Positions 1 to 7,127 of a DNA stretch of 64,000 bases are shown piece by piece. Position 1 is the first letter of the stretch, and each line of letters starts with the position of its first letter. The translations under genes were made by a program, and so were the position numbers. Source of the DNA: Moritella yayanosii (GTDB lineage: Bacteria > Pseudomonadota > Gammaproteobacteria > Enterobacterales > Moritellaceae); NCBI RefSeq assembly GCF_900465055.1, contig NZ_LS483250.1, positions 1,426,001 to 1,490,000 of the forward strand, given 5' to 3'. Below the pieces are notes generated by a model. That model did no database searches. It was not told the origin of the DNA and was given only the letters and a program-made list of their open reading frames with translations.

Positions 1-2
1 GT

Positions 3-380
3 GTTCCCGTGAATGCCATGGAGCTAAAGCAACACAAAGGGCTGTATTTTAAAACCCCGAATGGCCCAACCCCTTGGATCTGTGAAATCGATAATCAACG
101 CCAAGATGTTTCCGCTGAACAGGTGTTAATCAGTAACAATGGTAAGTGGCTGGTAGAAAAAGCCATCGCGGGATTAGGTATTTTGCTGATGCCACGCTGG
201 GCATTAAAACCGTATATTGAATCAGGTGAACTTACAGAGCTGACTATAACGCCAAGCATTGATATCACTCAGCAACCAAACTTGGGCGTATTTCTGTTGT
301 ATCAAAAACAGCGCTATCAAGTACCGAAAATAAAAGCCGCTGTGGATTTTTTAGTCGAAAGAGTGAAAGGGGTTTATTAA
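3..380 (+). CDS. LysR-family transcriptional regulator, C-terminal part only
   Basis: The reading frame is open from the first bases of the window, so the gene begins upstream and only about 125 C-terminal residues are visible. They match the second half of a LysR effector-binding domain: a strand ending in LISNNGKWLVEKAIAGLGI, then LLMPRWALKPYIESGEL, and a final helix with AAVDFLVERV. LysR proteins are DNA-binding regulators that respond to a small molecule bound in this domain. The helix-turn-helix and the target genes are outside the window, so the regulated pathway cannot be named. Confidence 0.8.
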   Translation, partial: VPVNAMELKQHKGLYFKTPNGPTPWICEIDNQRQDVSAEQVLISNNGKWLVEKAIAGLGILLMPRWALKPYIESGELTELTITPSIDITQQPNLGVFLLYQKQRYQVPKIKAAVDFLVERVKGVY

Positions 381-897
381 ATTGGATACGAGCGGTACTC
401 AGATGATGGTTTGCCAAGCACGAGCATTATTGTAATCATCAACAAAGTGAATACATATATTGTGATCACATCGAGTTAACTAGACTAGCTGACTCGTTCG
501 ACACGTTGCAGGACTGAAATGAGTTGAAGAACTTACGCTACACAATAAAAATCAGATTATAAATTGTATCGAACCGGTTGAATAGCCTATCACTGAGTGG
601 CTAAATGCAATCAATCACTACAACATTGTCCATTTCATAAAACTGCTGAATTTCCTGGCACTGAGAATTACACCTTACCCTTAGCTTACTATTTTGAACT
701 TCGGATTGTTTAGCAGCCCACTTAACTAGCTTGAGATGTACTGCCATAACCAAGATGTAGAGAAAATTCATTAATTTATTTAAAATCATTTAATGTTGCA
801 GTGCTATTTTTTGACACTAAACTCTCCGTGCTTATGCCTTAATAACAGGCCAAATAATGTTCGCTCAAATCAGGTGCGCCGTAAGCATCAACTGGAT
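381..897. other. gene-poor stretch downstream of the LysR gene
   Basis: About 520 bases with no convincing gene. A minus-strand open frame at 601-789 would encode a 62-residue basic peptide, but I see no Shine-Dalgarno sequence or family resemblance. Because an orphan Imm51-like gene follows at 898, this stretch could hold remains of a partner toxin or simply be spacer; I see no recognisable toxin motif. Confidence 0.4.
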
Positions 898-1254
898 TTA
901 CTTGTTATTTATTAATTCGGGTTCAAATTCGTACTGAGCATAACGGGTGATACACGCATCTAATAAATCATCATCATCATAAAATTCACAGACCATTTCG
1001 GCAATTGCATGCAATGCATCTTTATCTTCACTGTGAATACTAAACATCAGTGTTTCATCACCAAATGTCAGTTTTTCTAATAAGCTTGGGTTCTTTTCTG
1101 AAAGCATATTTTCTAACAGCAACGCCCAATCTTCTCCATCGCCTAAAAAATCATGAGCTTCAAAAGCTTTCCATTTTAAATCAATTAACTGTAGGTTATG
1201 ATCGCGATTGAAAGTTGAAAACAGAAATGGATAGTAAACACTTACTTCCTTCAT
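898..1254 (-). CDS. small acidic protein resembling the Imm51 immunity family
   Basis: 118 residues, acidic. The central part, FLGDGEDWALLLENML followed by LLEKLTFGDETLMFSIHSED and a helix ending in DDDDLLDA, has the spacing I remember for immunity protein 51 (Imm51): a G-x-G-x-x-W motif, a charged helix, a short strand pair around an E-x-x-MF segment, then a helix. Imm51 proteins neutralise polymorphic toxins inside the producing cell. No toxin gene is next to it, so here it would be an orphan immunity gene or a standalone protein of the same fold. The start ATG at 1254 is preceded by AGAGA on the minus strand. Family assignment is from memory of the pattern and is moderate at best. Confidence 0.5.
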   Translation of the reverse strand: MKEVSVYYPFLFSTFNRDHNLQLIDLKWKAFEAHDFLGDGEDWALLLENMLSEKNPSLLEKLTFGDETLMFSIHSEDKDALHAIAEMVCEFYDDDDLLDACITRYAQYEFEPELINNK

Positions 1255-1575
1255 AATATCTCTCTAATGTGATGGGAATAGTCATTAAATAACTTCTTTA
1301 AAAGAGCAAGAAGTTAAGCCCTCCACCCTACTCCTTGTATTTTAATTAAATGATAGATACATCATGTTTTGCCTTATTTCCCTTCATAATGGCATATTTA
1401 AACACCGCTATTTATGATATTTGTGAGCGCAGTGATGCTGGCACTTATTTCTTATCTTGTTTGTACATCCGTTGGTCGGCTAATGCTAAACACTCAGATT
1501 GATTTCGGGTTTCAAAACTTGTGACAATACCAAAAGTGATATTACCAAAAAAAAATAGATACCTATAAAGGGTTA

Positions 1576-1589
1576 ATGATCTAAGTCAA
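1576..1589 (+). promoter_or_regulatory. possible FNR site upstream of feoA
   Basis: ATGAT-ctaa-GTCAA matches the FNR consensus TTGAT-N4-ATCAA at 8 of 10 defined positions. In Escherichia coli feo is activated by FNR and repressed by Fur, so this arrangement would make sense here, but the match is imperfect and untested. Confidence 0.4.
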
Positions 1590-1622
1590 TGAATAAAATT
1601 ATTTTCATAGTATGATTGAATT

Positions 1623-1643
1623 AAATGATAATGACTATCATTT
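1623..1643. promoter_or_regulatory. Fur box upstream of feoA
   Basis: AAATGATA-atgac-TATCATTT is a perfect inverted repeat with 8-base arms and resembles the Fur consensus GATAATGATAATCATTATC. It lies 80 bases before the feoA ATG, where Fur-Fe2+ would block transcription when iron is sufficient. Confidence 0.85.
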
Positions 1644-1723
1644 AATTCATACGTTTATGACGTAAGCCAGTCAGAATAGAGAGATAAACTTAGGCATAGA
1701 GTGCCATATTTGGATAAGTAATT

Positions 1724-2008
1724 ATGAACAGTTTAATATTTAATAACTCACTAGCATTATCATCCGAAGACTTGCTCACCACACAAGCAGCAGCTCACAA
1801 CTTATCTCAAGCTCAAGTAAACCAAGATTACGTTATTAAGGGTGTGGATGCAGGGGAGCCAGAAATTGCTAACTTCCTATTCACACTGGGCTGTTTTAAA
1901 GGTGAAACCATCACATTGATCTCGATACTGTCAGAAAGTTATGTCATCAGTATTAAAGACGCGAGATACAGTATCGACTGTGACTTAGCTCAAGCAGTGC
2001 TCATCTAA
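1724..2008 (+). CDS. feoA: FeoA, SH3-like ferrous iron transport protein
   Basis: 94 residues. The C-terminal 60 residues have the FeoA core: DYVIKGVDAGEPEIANFLFTLG, then GETITLISI and a final strand with SIDCDLAQAVLI, giving the small beta-barrel that docks on FeoB. FeoA is cytoplasmic and needed for full FeoB transport. It is slightly longer at the N-terminus than the 75-residue E. coli protein. feoB follows after 140 bases, and a second Fur box lies between the two genes, so feoB can be transcribed separately or with feoA. Confidence 0.92.
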   Translation: MNSLIFNNSLALSSEDLLTTQAAAHNLSQAQVNQDYVIKGVDAGEPEIANFLFTLGCFKGETITLISILSESYVISIKDARYSIDCDLAQAVLI

Positions 2009-2103
2009 TTTTATCTACACAATTCATATATAAAAATACAAGCGATTAACGCTTGAAACTTTAAGCCGTGGCAATCCAGTAGGGCGTTGTCACGCTTACC
2101 GAT

Positions 2104-2122
2104 GATAATGATTATTATCATC
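2104..2122. promoter_or_regulatory. second Fur box, between feoA and feoB
   Basis: GATAATGATTATTATCATC is close to the Fur 19-mer, and the surrounding run (2101-2135) of overlapping GATAAT/ATTATC repeats would accommodate more than one Fur dimer. It ends 26 bases before the feoB start, suggesting separate iron control of feoB. Confidence 0.85.
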
Positions 2123-2148
2123 ATTATCATTATAACTAGGGGTTTGTT

Positions 2149-4152
2149 TTGAAAATAGCATTAGCGGGTAATCCAAATAGTGGGAAAACTACATTATTCA
2201 ACGCTTTAACGGGGCAAACAGCCCATGTTGGAAACTGGGCAGGTGTCACGGTAGATAAAAAAGAAGGGCTATTAAAGAAAACATTTAATAAAATTAATGC
2301 AGATATTACTGTCGTTGATTTACCCGGCGCTTATTCAATGTCTCCTTTTTCTTCTGAAGAAGCAATCACGCGAGATTTTGTCAAAAATGAAAAACCAGAT
2401 GTGATCCTTAATATTGTCGATGCTACAAATTTAAGCCGCAGTTTATTTTTCACCACACAATTATTAGAACTTAATATTCCGGTTGTGCTTGTTCTTAATA
2501 AAAGTGATTTAACCAAGAGCAAAAAAACAATCATTGATACTCAAGCATTAAGTAAAATACTTGGATGCCCTGTCGTTGAAACGACGTCTACAAACAGCTT
2601 TAAAAATGGTTTAGATAACGTAGTCTCTACAGCCGTTGAGCTCAGTGGCAAACACCAAACTGCACCTTTTGATAATGAAAACATTGATTTAAGCAATGCT
2701 AAATTAGTCGAGGCTTCAGATATTAAACGCTTTGAATTTGTAAAAACTACTGTAGCAAAAGTAGAACACAGACAACTCAAAAATAATACCCAGACAACTC
2801 AAGATACTGTCGATAGAGTCATTGCCAATAAATGGTTAGGACTGCCTATTTTTGCGCTGATCATGTGGTGCGTATTCTCTATTTCACAAACTCATTTAGG
2901 GCCCATTTTAGCCGATGTTCTGGTGGGTTGGATTGATGCGTTTTACGGCTGGGTAGACGGGTTATTAGGTAGCGATATTTCACCGGTATTAAGCGCGTTA
3001 CTGCTAGACGGTATTATCGGTGGTGTTGGTGCCGTAGTCGGGTTCTTACCCTTGATCATGGTGCTGTTTTTCTTACTGGCATTACTTGAAGATTGCGGTT
3101 ATATGGCGCGTGTTGCCGTCATTATGGATCGCTTTTTTAAACACCTAGGTTTGTCTGGTAAATCTATTATTCCTATGATTATTGGTACTGGCTGCGCGAT
3201 TCCGGGTATCATGGCGACCAGAACAATCAAAAATGAAAGACAGCGCAGAACCACTGCGATGTTAACGCCGTTTATACCGTGTGGTGCGAAACTGCCGGTG
3301 ATCGCATTATTTGCGGGTGTATTTTTCAATGATGCGGCATGGGTCGGCACATCTATGTATTTCATGGGGATTGCAATCATCACCTTTGGTGCATTAGTGG
3401 TGATGCGTATTACAGGCGAAAAAAATTCGCGGTCATTCTTTATCATGGAACTACCTGAATATAGATTCCCAAGTATAAAACGCGCGGTTGTTTCTACACT
3501 CTCAAGAGCAAAGGCATTCGTTATTAAAGCCGGTACCATTATTTTGTTATGTAACGCTGTGGTACAAGTGATGCAAACATTTAATTGGCAATTTGAGGTG
3601 GTTGCTGAAGGCGCGACAGGAACAAGTATCCTCGCGAGTGTGGCATCACCATTCGCATTGGTGCTAGTACCTCTTGGGTTTGGAGTATGGCAATTGGCTG
3701 CTGCTGCGATCACAGGTTTCATTGCTAAAGAAAATGTAGTAGGTACATTAGCGGTTGTTTATGGCATTACTAACTTTATTGATACCGAAGAGCTTGCATT
3801 GATTTCTGGCGGTTCAGATGTTGCGAGTATCATGGGATTGTCTTCTGTGGCGGCATTATCTTATCTGATATTCAATTTATTTACGCCACCGTGTTTTGCC
3901 GCTCTGGGGGCAATGAACGCTGAAATGGAAGATAAGAAATGGTTGTGGGGCGGTGTCGCATTCCAATTCGGCATGGGTTACGTTGCTGCATTCCTCACTT
4001 ATCAGATTGGTACATTAATCACGACTGGGGCATTAGGCCAAGGGTTTATATACGGTCTAGTGGTTACTTTAATACTTGTCGGTACTTTGCTTTACTTTAT
4101 GTACAAAGGTGATCGCAAGGCTGAACAAAAGTTAAATCTGTATACCGCATAG
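2149..4152 (+). CDS. feoB: FeoB, ferrous iron transporter with G-protein domain
   Basis: 667 residues, inner membrane. The N-terminal G domain has the P-loop GNPNSGKTT (residues 7-15), DLPGAYS (G3) and NKSD (G4). A helical linker follows up to about residue 220, then roughly ten membrane segments with two Gate-like halves, including PCGAKLPVIALFAG and PPCFAALGAMNAEM. It moves Fe2+ into the cell. The start is TTG at 2149, with AGGGG six bases upstream; no ATG fits because the P-loop begins at residue 7. It is shorter than E. coli FeoB (773), mainly at the linker and C-terminus. The next gene follows after 10 bases, so it is part of an operon. Confidence 0.95.
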   Translation: MKIALAGNPNSGKTTLFNALTGQTAHVGNWAGVTVDKKEGLLKKTFNKINADITVVDLPGAYSMSPFSSEEAITRDFVKNEKPDVILNIVDATNLSRSLFFTTQLLELNIPVVLVLNKSDLTKSKKTIIDTQALSKILGCPVVETTSTNSFKNGLDNVVSTAVELSGKHQTAPFDNENIDLSNAKLVEASDIKRFEFVKTTVAKVEHRQLKNNTQTTQDTVDRVIANKWLGLPIFALIMWCVFSISQTHLGPILADVLVGWIDAFYGWVDGLLGSDISPVLSALLLDGIIGGVGAVVGFLPLIMVLFFLLALLEDCGYMARVAVIMDRFFKHLGLSGKSIIPMIIGTGCAIPGIMATRTIKNERQRRTTAMLTPFIPCGAKLPVIALFAGVFFNDAAWVGTSMYFMGIAIITFGALVVMRITGEKNSRSFFIMELPEYRFPSIKRAVVSTLSRAKAFVIKAGTIILLCNAVVQVMQTFNWQFEVVAEGATGTSILASVASPFALVLVPLGFGVWQLAAAAITGFIAKENVVGTLAVVYGITNFIDTEELALISGGSDVASIMGLSSVAALSYLIFNLFTPPCFAALGAMNAEMEDKKWLWGGVAFQFGMGYVAAFLTYQIGTLITTGALGQGFIYGLVVTLILVGTLLYFMYKGDRKAEQKLNLYTA

Positions 4153-4162
4153 GAAACTAATT

Positions 4163-4351
4163 ATGGCGAATATAATAGTCTCTCTCGTTATTACTTTGAT
4201 TGTCGTGCTCGCTATTTCAAAAATAATCAGTGAAAAGCGTAAAGGTTCAACATGTATCGGATGCTCTGGGAGTGGTCAATGTAGCACTGCTAAACCAGCG
4301 CAAAAAGCACCCTATTTAGATCAAAAAATAGAAATCAAACAAGTAATATAA
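4163..4351 (+). CDS. FeoB-associated Cys-rich membrane protein
   Basis: 62 residues: one membrane segment (about 3-22, IIVSLVITLIVVLAISKII), a short basic stretch, then CIGCSGSGQC, a cluster of three cysteines. This is the pattern of the FeoB-associated Cys-rich membrane protein family that replaces FeoC in many bacteria. Position ten bases after feoB supports a role in Fe2+ uptake, perhaps iron handling or sensing at the membrane; its biochemistry is not known to me. No feoC is visible. Confidence 0.8.
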   Translation: MANIIVSLVITLIVVLAISKIISEKRKGSTCIGCSGSGQCSTAKPAQKAPYLDQKIEIKQVI

Positions 4352-4390
4352 AAATAAAACCTAACGTACAAGTGTAACGGTTAAGTGAAT

Positions 4391-4417
4391 AAAACCTCCT
4401 CATTGGAGGTTTTTTTT
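4391..4417. terminator. feo operon terminator
   Basis: AACCTCC-tcatt-GGAGGTT followed by a run of eight T on the plus strand. Its other arm also has an A-run, so it could serve the convergent MarR gene as well. Confidence 0.9.
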
Positions 4418-4431
4418 GATCTAGAAAAAAA

Positions 4432-4854
4432 TTAGAATTGTGTGTTCATTGTCGATAGACACTTAAGAAGTATGACACATTCATTTTCATCTAAATTAGA
4501 AGTAATGTCTTGAGTCAACCTGAGGTGTAGATCATCATGTTCATGGTAAAGTTTCTGTCCCTCGTCGGTTAAGTCAACCAAGATAGAGCGTCGATCAGAG
4601 TGATGGGGACGTCGCTGAATAAATTCAGCATTAACCAACTTATCTATTTGCACAGTCAGTGTACCTGTCGTTATACCTAATCGATTAGCAAGTTCCTTCA
4701 TACGCATTGCGCCGTGATTGCCCAACACTTCAATGGTATGGGTTTGCGCAAGTGACAAATGCTTGTCTTTTACAACGGACTGCTCCCATGAAGAAAGTTT
4801 ATCATAAAATTCAATAATGGAATGATTCAATTTTTCAAGTTCTTTCATTGGCAA
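4432..4854 (-). CDS. MarR-family regulator linked to dmeF
   Basis: 140 residues with a winged helix: LAQTHTIEVLGNHGAMRMKELANRLGITTGTLTVQIDKLVNAEFIQRRPHHSDRRSILVDLT (about residues 35-98) contains the recognition helix and the wing (DRRS). MarR dimers bind inverted repeats and are released by ligand. It overlaps the 3' end of the metal exporter gene by 20 bases, so both are co-transcribed. The inverted repeat upstream of the pair (5791-5821) is the likely operator, implying autoregulation and metal-responsive or substrate-responsive export. The ligand is not evident from sequence. Confidence 0.85.
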   Translation of the reverse strand: MPMKELEKLNHSIIEFYDKLSSWEQSVVKDKHLSLAQTHTIEVLGNHGAMRMKELANRLGITTGTLTVQIDKLVNAEFIQRRPHHSDRRSILVDLTDEGQKLYHEHDDLHLRLTQDITSNLDENECVILLKCLSTMNTQF

Positions 4855-5764
4855 TTTGACCTGTCTCTGTAAAGTGGTTTACTTCAATTGTTATATGACT
4901 AATTTTATCAAATTTAGTCAGTAACTGCTTGTAATAATCCACAGTTTTTGGATCGTTAGCAACTAATGAAATTATTGCAGCGTAGTGATCAGCACTGATT
5001 TTCCAAATATGAACATCACTGACTTTATTATCGTTTTCCATTTCTAAGGTATTAATTATTTTCTCTTGATATTCAGGATAAATACTTGCATCAAGCAGGA
5101 TCGGACTCGTTTGCTTTATCAGGCCAAATGCCCATCGAGTAATAATCACTGAGCCTACAATGCCCATTAACGCATCGACCCAGTTCCAGCCCCAGTATTT
5201 CCCTGCAACGAGTGCGAATATAGCCAGCACAGACGTAAGCGCATCGGCTAAGACATGAAAGTAAGCGGCCTTCATATTGTGGTCATCATGATCGTGATCA
5301 TGATGGTGATGGTCATCTTTTAGTAAAAACACACTAATAATATTAACTGATAGACCAAGCACGGCAACCAGAATAGCTTCATTAAATTGAATTTCCTGCG
5401 GTGACATTAAGCGATGAATAGATTCACCAAGCATAATCATCGCAACTAAACCAAGGGCAATGGCACTGCTAAATCCCCCTAAAACGCTGGCTTTGCCAGC
5501 ACCGAAAGCAAGCGATTCGTCGTTGGCATGCTTGCGGGCATATTGATATGCAAAAATGGTAATCAAGAACGCTACTGCGTGAGTGCCCATATGCCACCCG
5601 TCTGCTAATAAAGCCATTGAACCGTAAATGGTTCCTGCGGCAATTTCGATTACCATGGTAATGACCGTTAGGATAAGCACATAATACGCACGTCGCTCAC
5701 CCTGATGGTTATGGTTGGTAAAATTATGCTCGTGTTGCCACTTTTGTATTGTGTGAGTGTACAT
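4835..5764 (-). CDS. dmeF: cation diffusion facilitator, DmeF-type Co/Ni(/Zn) exporter
   Basis: 309 residues. Six membrane segments with the CDF metal sites ADGWHMGTHA in segment 2 and HVLADALTSVLAIFAL in segment 5, plus a His/Asp-rich loop (HHHHDHDHDDH, about residues 150-162) that binds metal. The C-terminal 90 residues form the cytoplasmic ferredoxin-like domain. The N-terminal W-x-H-x-H-x-F pattern and the GERRAYYVLILT stretch resemble DmeF, which expels Co2+ and Ni2+ by proton exchange; Zn2+ is also possible. First gene of a two-gene operon with a MarR regulator. Confidence 0.85.
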   Translation of the reverse strand: MYTHTIQKWQHEHNFTNHNHQGERRAYYVLILTVITMVIEIAAGTIYGSMALLADGWHMGTHAVAFLITIFAYQYARKHANDESLAFGAGKASVLGGFSSAIALGLVAMIMLGESIHRLMSPQEIQFNEAILVAVLGLSVNIISVFLLKDDHHHHDHDHDDHNMKAAYFHVLADALTSVLAIFALVAGKYWGWNWVDALMGIVGSVIITRWAFGLIKQTSPILLDASIYPEYQEKIINTLEMENDNKVSDVHIWKISADHYAAIISLVANDPKTVDYYKQLLTKFDKISHITIEVNHFTETGQIANERT

Positions 5765-5790
5765 TGTTCCTCCTGATATTTAGATTGACA

Positions 5791-5821
5791 GTCAAACTAG
5801 ATTTATTTTATATAGTTTGAC
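5791..5821. promoter_or_regulatory. operator-like inverted repeat before dmeF-marR
   Basis: GTCAAACTA and TAGTTTGAC are perfect 9-base arms separated by 13 bases, 27 bases before the dmeF start. It is the only strong dyad in the promoter region and is the natural binding site for the co-transcribed MarR protein. Confidence 0.65.
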
Positions 5822-5855
5822 GTGCAATGTAAATGATCTTTTGAGTTATGCCTAT

Positions 5856-6564
5856 TTGAAGTTCCCCTAGCTGAAGCAAGGGGATTCTTGTCGTCTACGG
5901 TTTAGGCATTGCAATATTAAATTGCGTTAGTCTTCTAAAACCTCTTTATGGATATTGATAGCAGCATTATGATCTCTATCGTGAACAGCGCCGCATGCGC
6001 AAGTCCACTTCCTGATCGCTAATGACCACTGCCCAGCGTATAACGCACCACACTCGCTGCACATTTTAGACGAAGGAAACCACTGGCTAATAGCTGATAA
6101 TTTACGCCCGTACCAATCAGCCTTATATTCTAACTGCCTTGCTATTTCACCGAAATTAGCATCATGGAGATGCTTTGCCAACATCGACACCGACCGTTTT
6201 ATTAATAATCGGCAGCTGTTTTATCGCTTCTTTCACTAATATTGAAACAAAATACTTACCTGATTTAGTCTTGGATACGGTAAGTGAACTTGGTTTTCCA
6301 GTGAAGTAGCGCGACCACTTTATTTTAAGCGGTTGCTTCATTTTAGCGAGTAATAATGATTGTTTATCTGCATCCCATTTGAACCCGTTACTCATGTAAC
6401 TGGCTGATTGATAATGATGCTTTGATTTAAATTTAGGGTAACCAAACCCTGACTTAAAAAAGGACTGAAAACCTTTGTTAAGGTGTTTTAACGCCTGTTT
6501 CAAAGGCACGCTTGATACGTCTTTCAGCCACAAAATGACGGGGTTTTACGTCAAAGATGATAAA
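5856..6564 (-). mobile_element. deletion derivative of a TnpB (IS200/IS605-type) element, copy 1
   Basis: About 709 bases. The ends are shared with copy 2 at 60772-61743: the right end starts TTGAAGT with the hairpin CCCCT-agctgaagc-AGGGG, and the left end is the 32-base stretch 6533-6564 (starts AAATGACGGGGTT). No TnpA transposase is present, so it would need one in trans. Compared with copy 2 it lacks the first 60 or so tnpB codons, the region between RuvC-I and RuvC-III, and about 65 bases near the 3' end of tnpB. No clear target duplication is visible, as expected for this family. Confidence 0.8.
5927..6533 (-). pseudogene. tnpB: tnpB remnant, copy 1 (RuvC-I kept, RuvC-II lost)
   Basis: Two out-of-phase pieces. 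The upstream piece (6162-6533) starts at WLKDVSSVPLKQALKHLN and runs to KTVGVDVG, the RuvC-I aspartate. The downstream piece (5927-6190) starts at KHLHDANFGEIARQLEYK and contains the zinc finger CSECG...CACG and RuvC-III DRDHNAA. The join lies at GTTGGCAAAGC, where the six bases GTTGGC occur at both parental positions, so the middle third including the RuvC-II glutamate was lost between short repeats. The C-terminus ends HKEVLED because of another deletion between two CCTCTT repeats. No intact nuclease can be made. Confidence 0.85.
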
Positions 6565-6884
6565 CCCCGTCGACCGTTCTCGATTTATTCTTGCAAGTTA
6601 TGTGATATGAAAAATAATTCCTACTCCGCACATAACTAAATCTATGGCTAATCGATATCAACATATAGTTGATGGGTTGAAGTTCTAAGCCATTTAGGGA
6701 CAAAACCTTGTTAGGCTAACAAGTATCTTGGTAAGAAATCAGCGAGTAAAAGCTTTACGACATTTGCTTAATAGGTAATACAGAACTATAGCTAAGAGAG
6801 AATAAATTAAAACGAAGATTGGTCTATAAGAGATTGATTTGAAAACTAGCACGTCAAAAACGCGAAAAGCACAACACTTTTGAA
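6565..6884. other. gene-free stretch between the TnpB remnant and ffs
   Basis: About 320 AT-rich bases. I see no coding frame, RNA gene or strong repeat here. Confidence 0.5.
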
Positions 6885-6994
6885 GGATACCCTACAAGCC
6901 TCACTCCGGCACTTGAGTTCTCTGCTGCGGTTGCTCCCTTCCGGGTCTGGCCGAGTTCACAGAGTATCAATGCGGAGGGACCCATAAGGCACCC
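6885..6994 (-). ncRNA. ffs: signal recognition particle 4.5S RNA
   Basis: On the minus strand the apical part GGCCAGACCCGGAAGGGAGC is the conserved SRP RNA domain IV that binds Ffh M-domain (asymmetric loop plus GGAA tetraloop). The two ends GGGTGCCTTATGGGTCCCTC and GGAGTGAGGCTTGTAGGG pair to form the long bacterial 4.5S helix. The RNA guides ribosomes making membrane proteins to FtsY. The ends given are the outermost pairs of the helix; the primary transcript is probably longer on both sides (see the inverted repeat finding). Confidence 0.9.
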
Positions 6995-7025
6995 ATCAAA
7001 CGTGTTGTGCTTGACAACGAGTGGA

Positions 7026-7053
7026 TTATTAACTATTCACCGATTGTTTGCAA
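7026..7053 (-). promoter_or_regulatory. putative ffs promoter
   Basis: On the minus strand TTGCAA, 17 bases, then AATAAT (5 of 6 to the -10 consensus) lie about 30 bases before the RNA. A start shortly after would include the flanking AAGCACAACAC arm in the transcript. Confidence 0.45.
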
Positions 7054-7127
7054 CCGTTTATAGCAGTTTTATTCACTATAAATGGTGTTTGCACACTATC
7101 CAACCAAGTCGATCGATTCCAGCGCAG

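Larger units (their letters stand above)
1255..1723. other. non-coding region carrying feo control sites
   Basis: About 470 bases without a gene. The right part holds an FNR-like site and a Fur box (listed separately) and must contain the feoA promoter. In the left part I see nothing beyond AT-rich sequence. Confidence 0.6.

Noticed and set aside
471-480. TGTGATCACA, possible CRP site
   Set aside because: The two half-sites touch; CRP needs six bases between TGTGA and TCACA. No gene start lies nearby.
601-789. 62-codon open frame on the minus strand
   Set aside because: No ribosome-binding site, no family pattern and biased, basic composition; likely chance.
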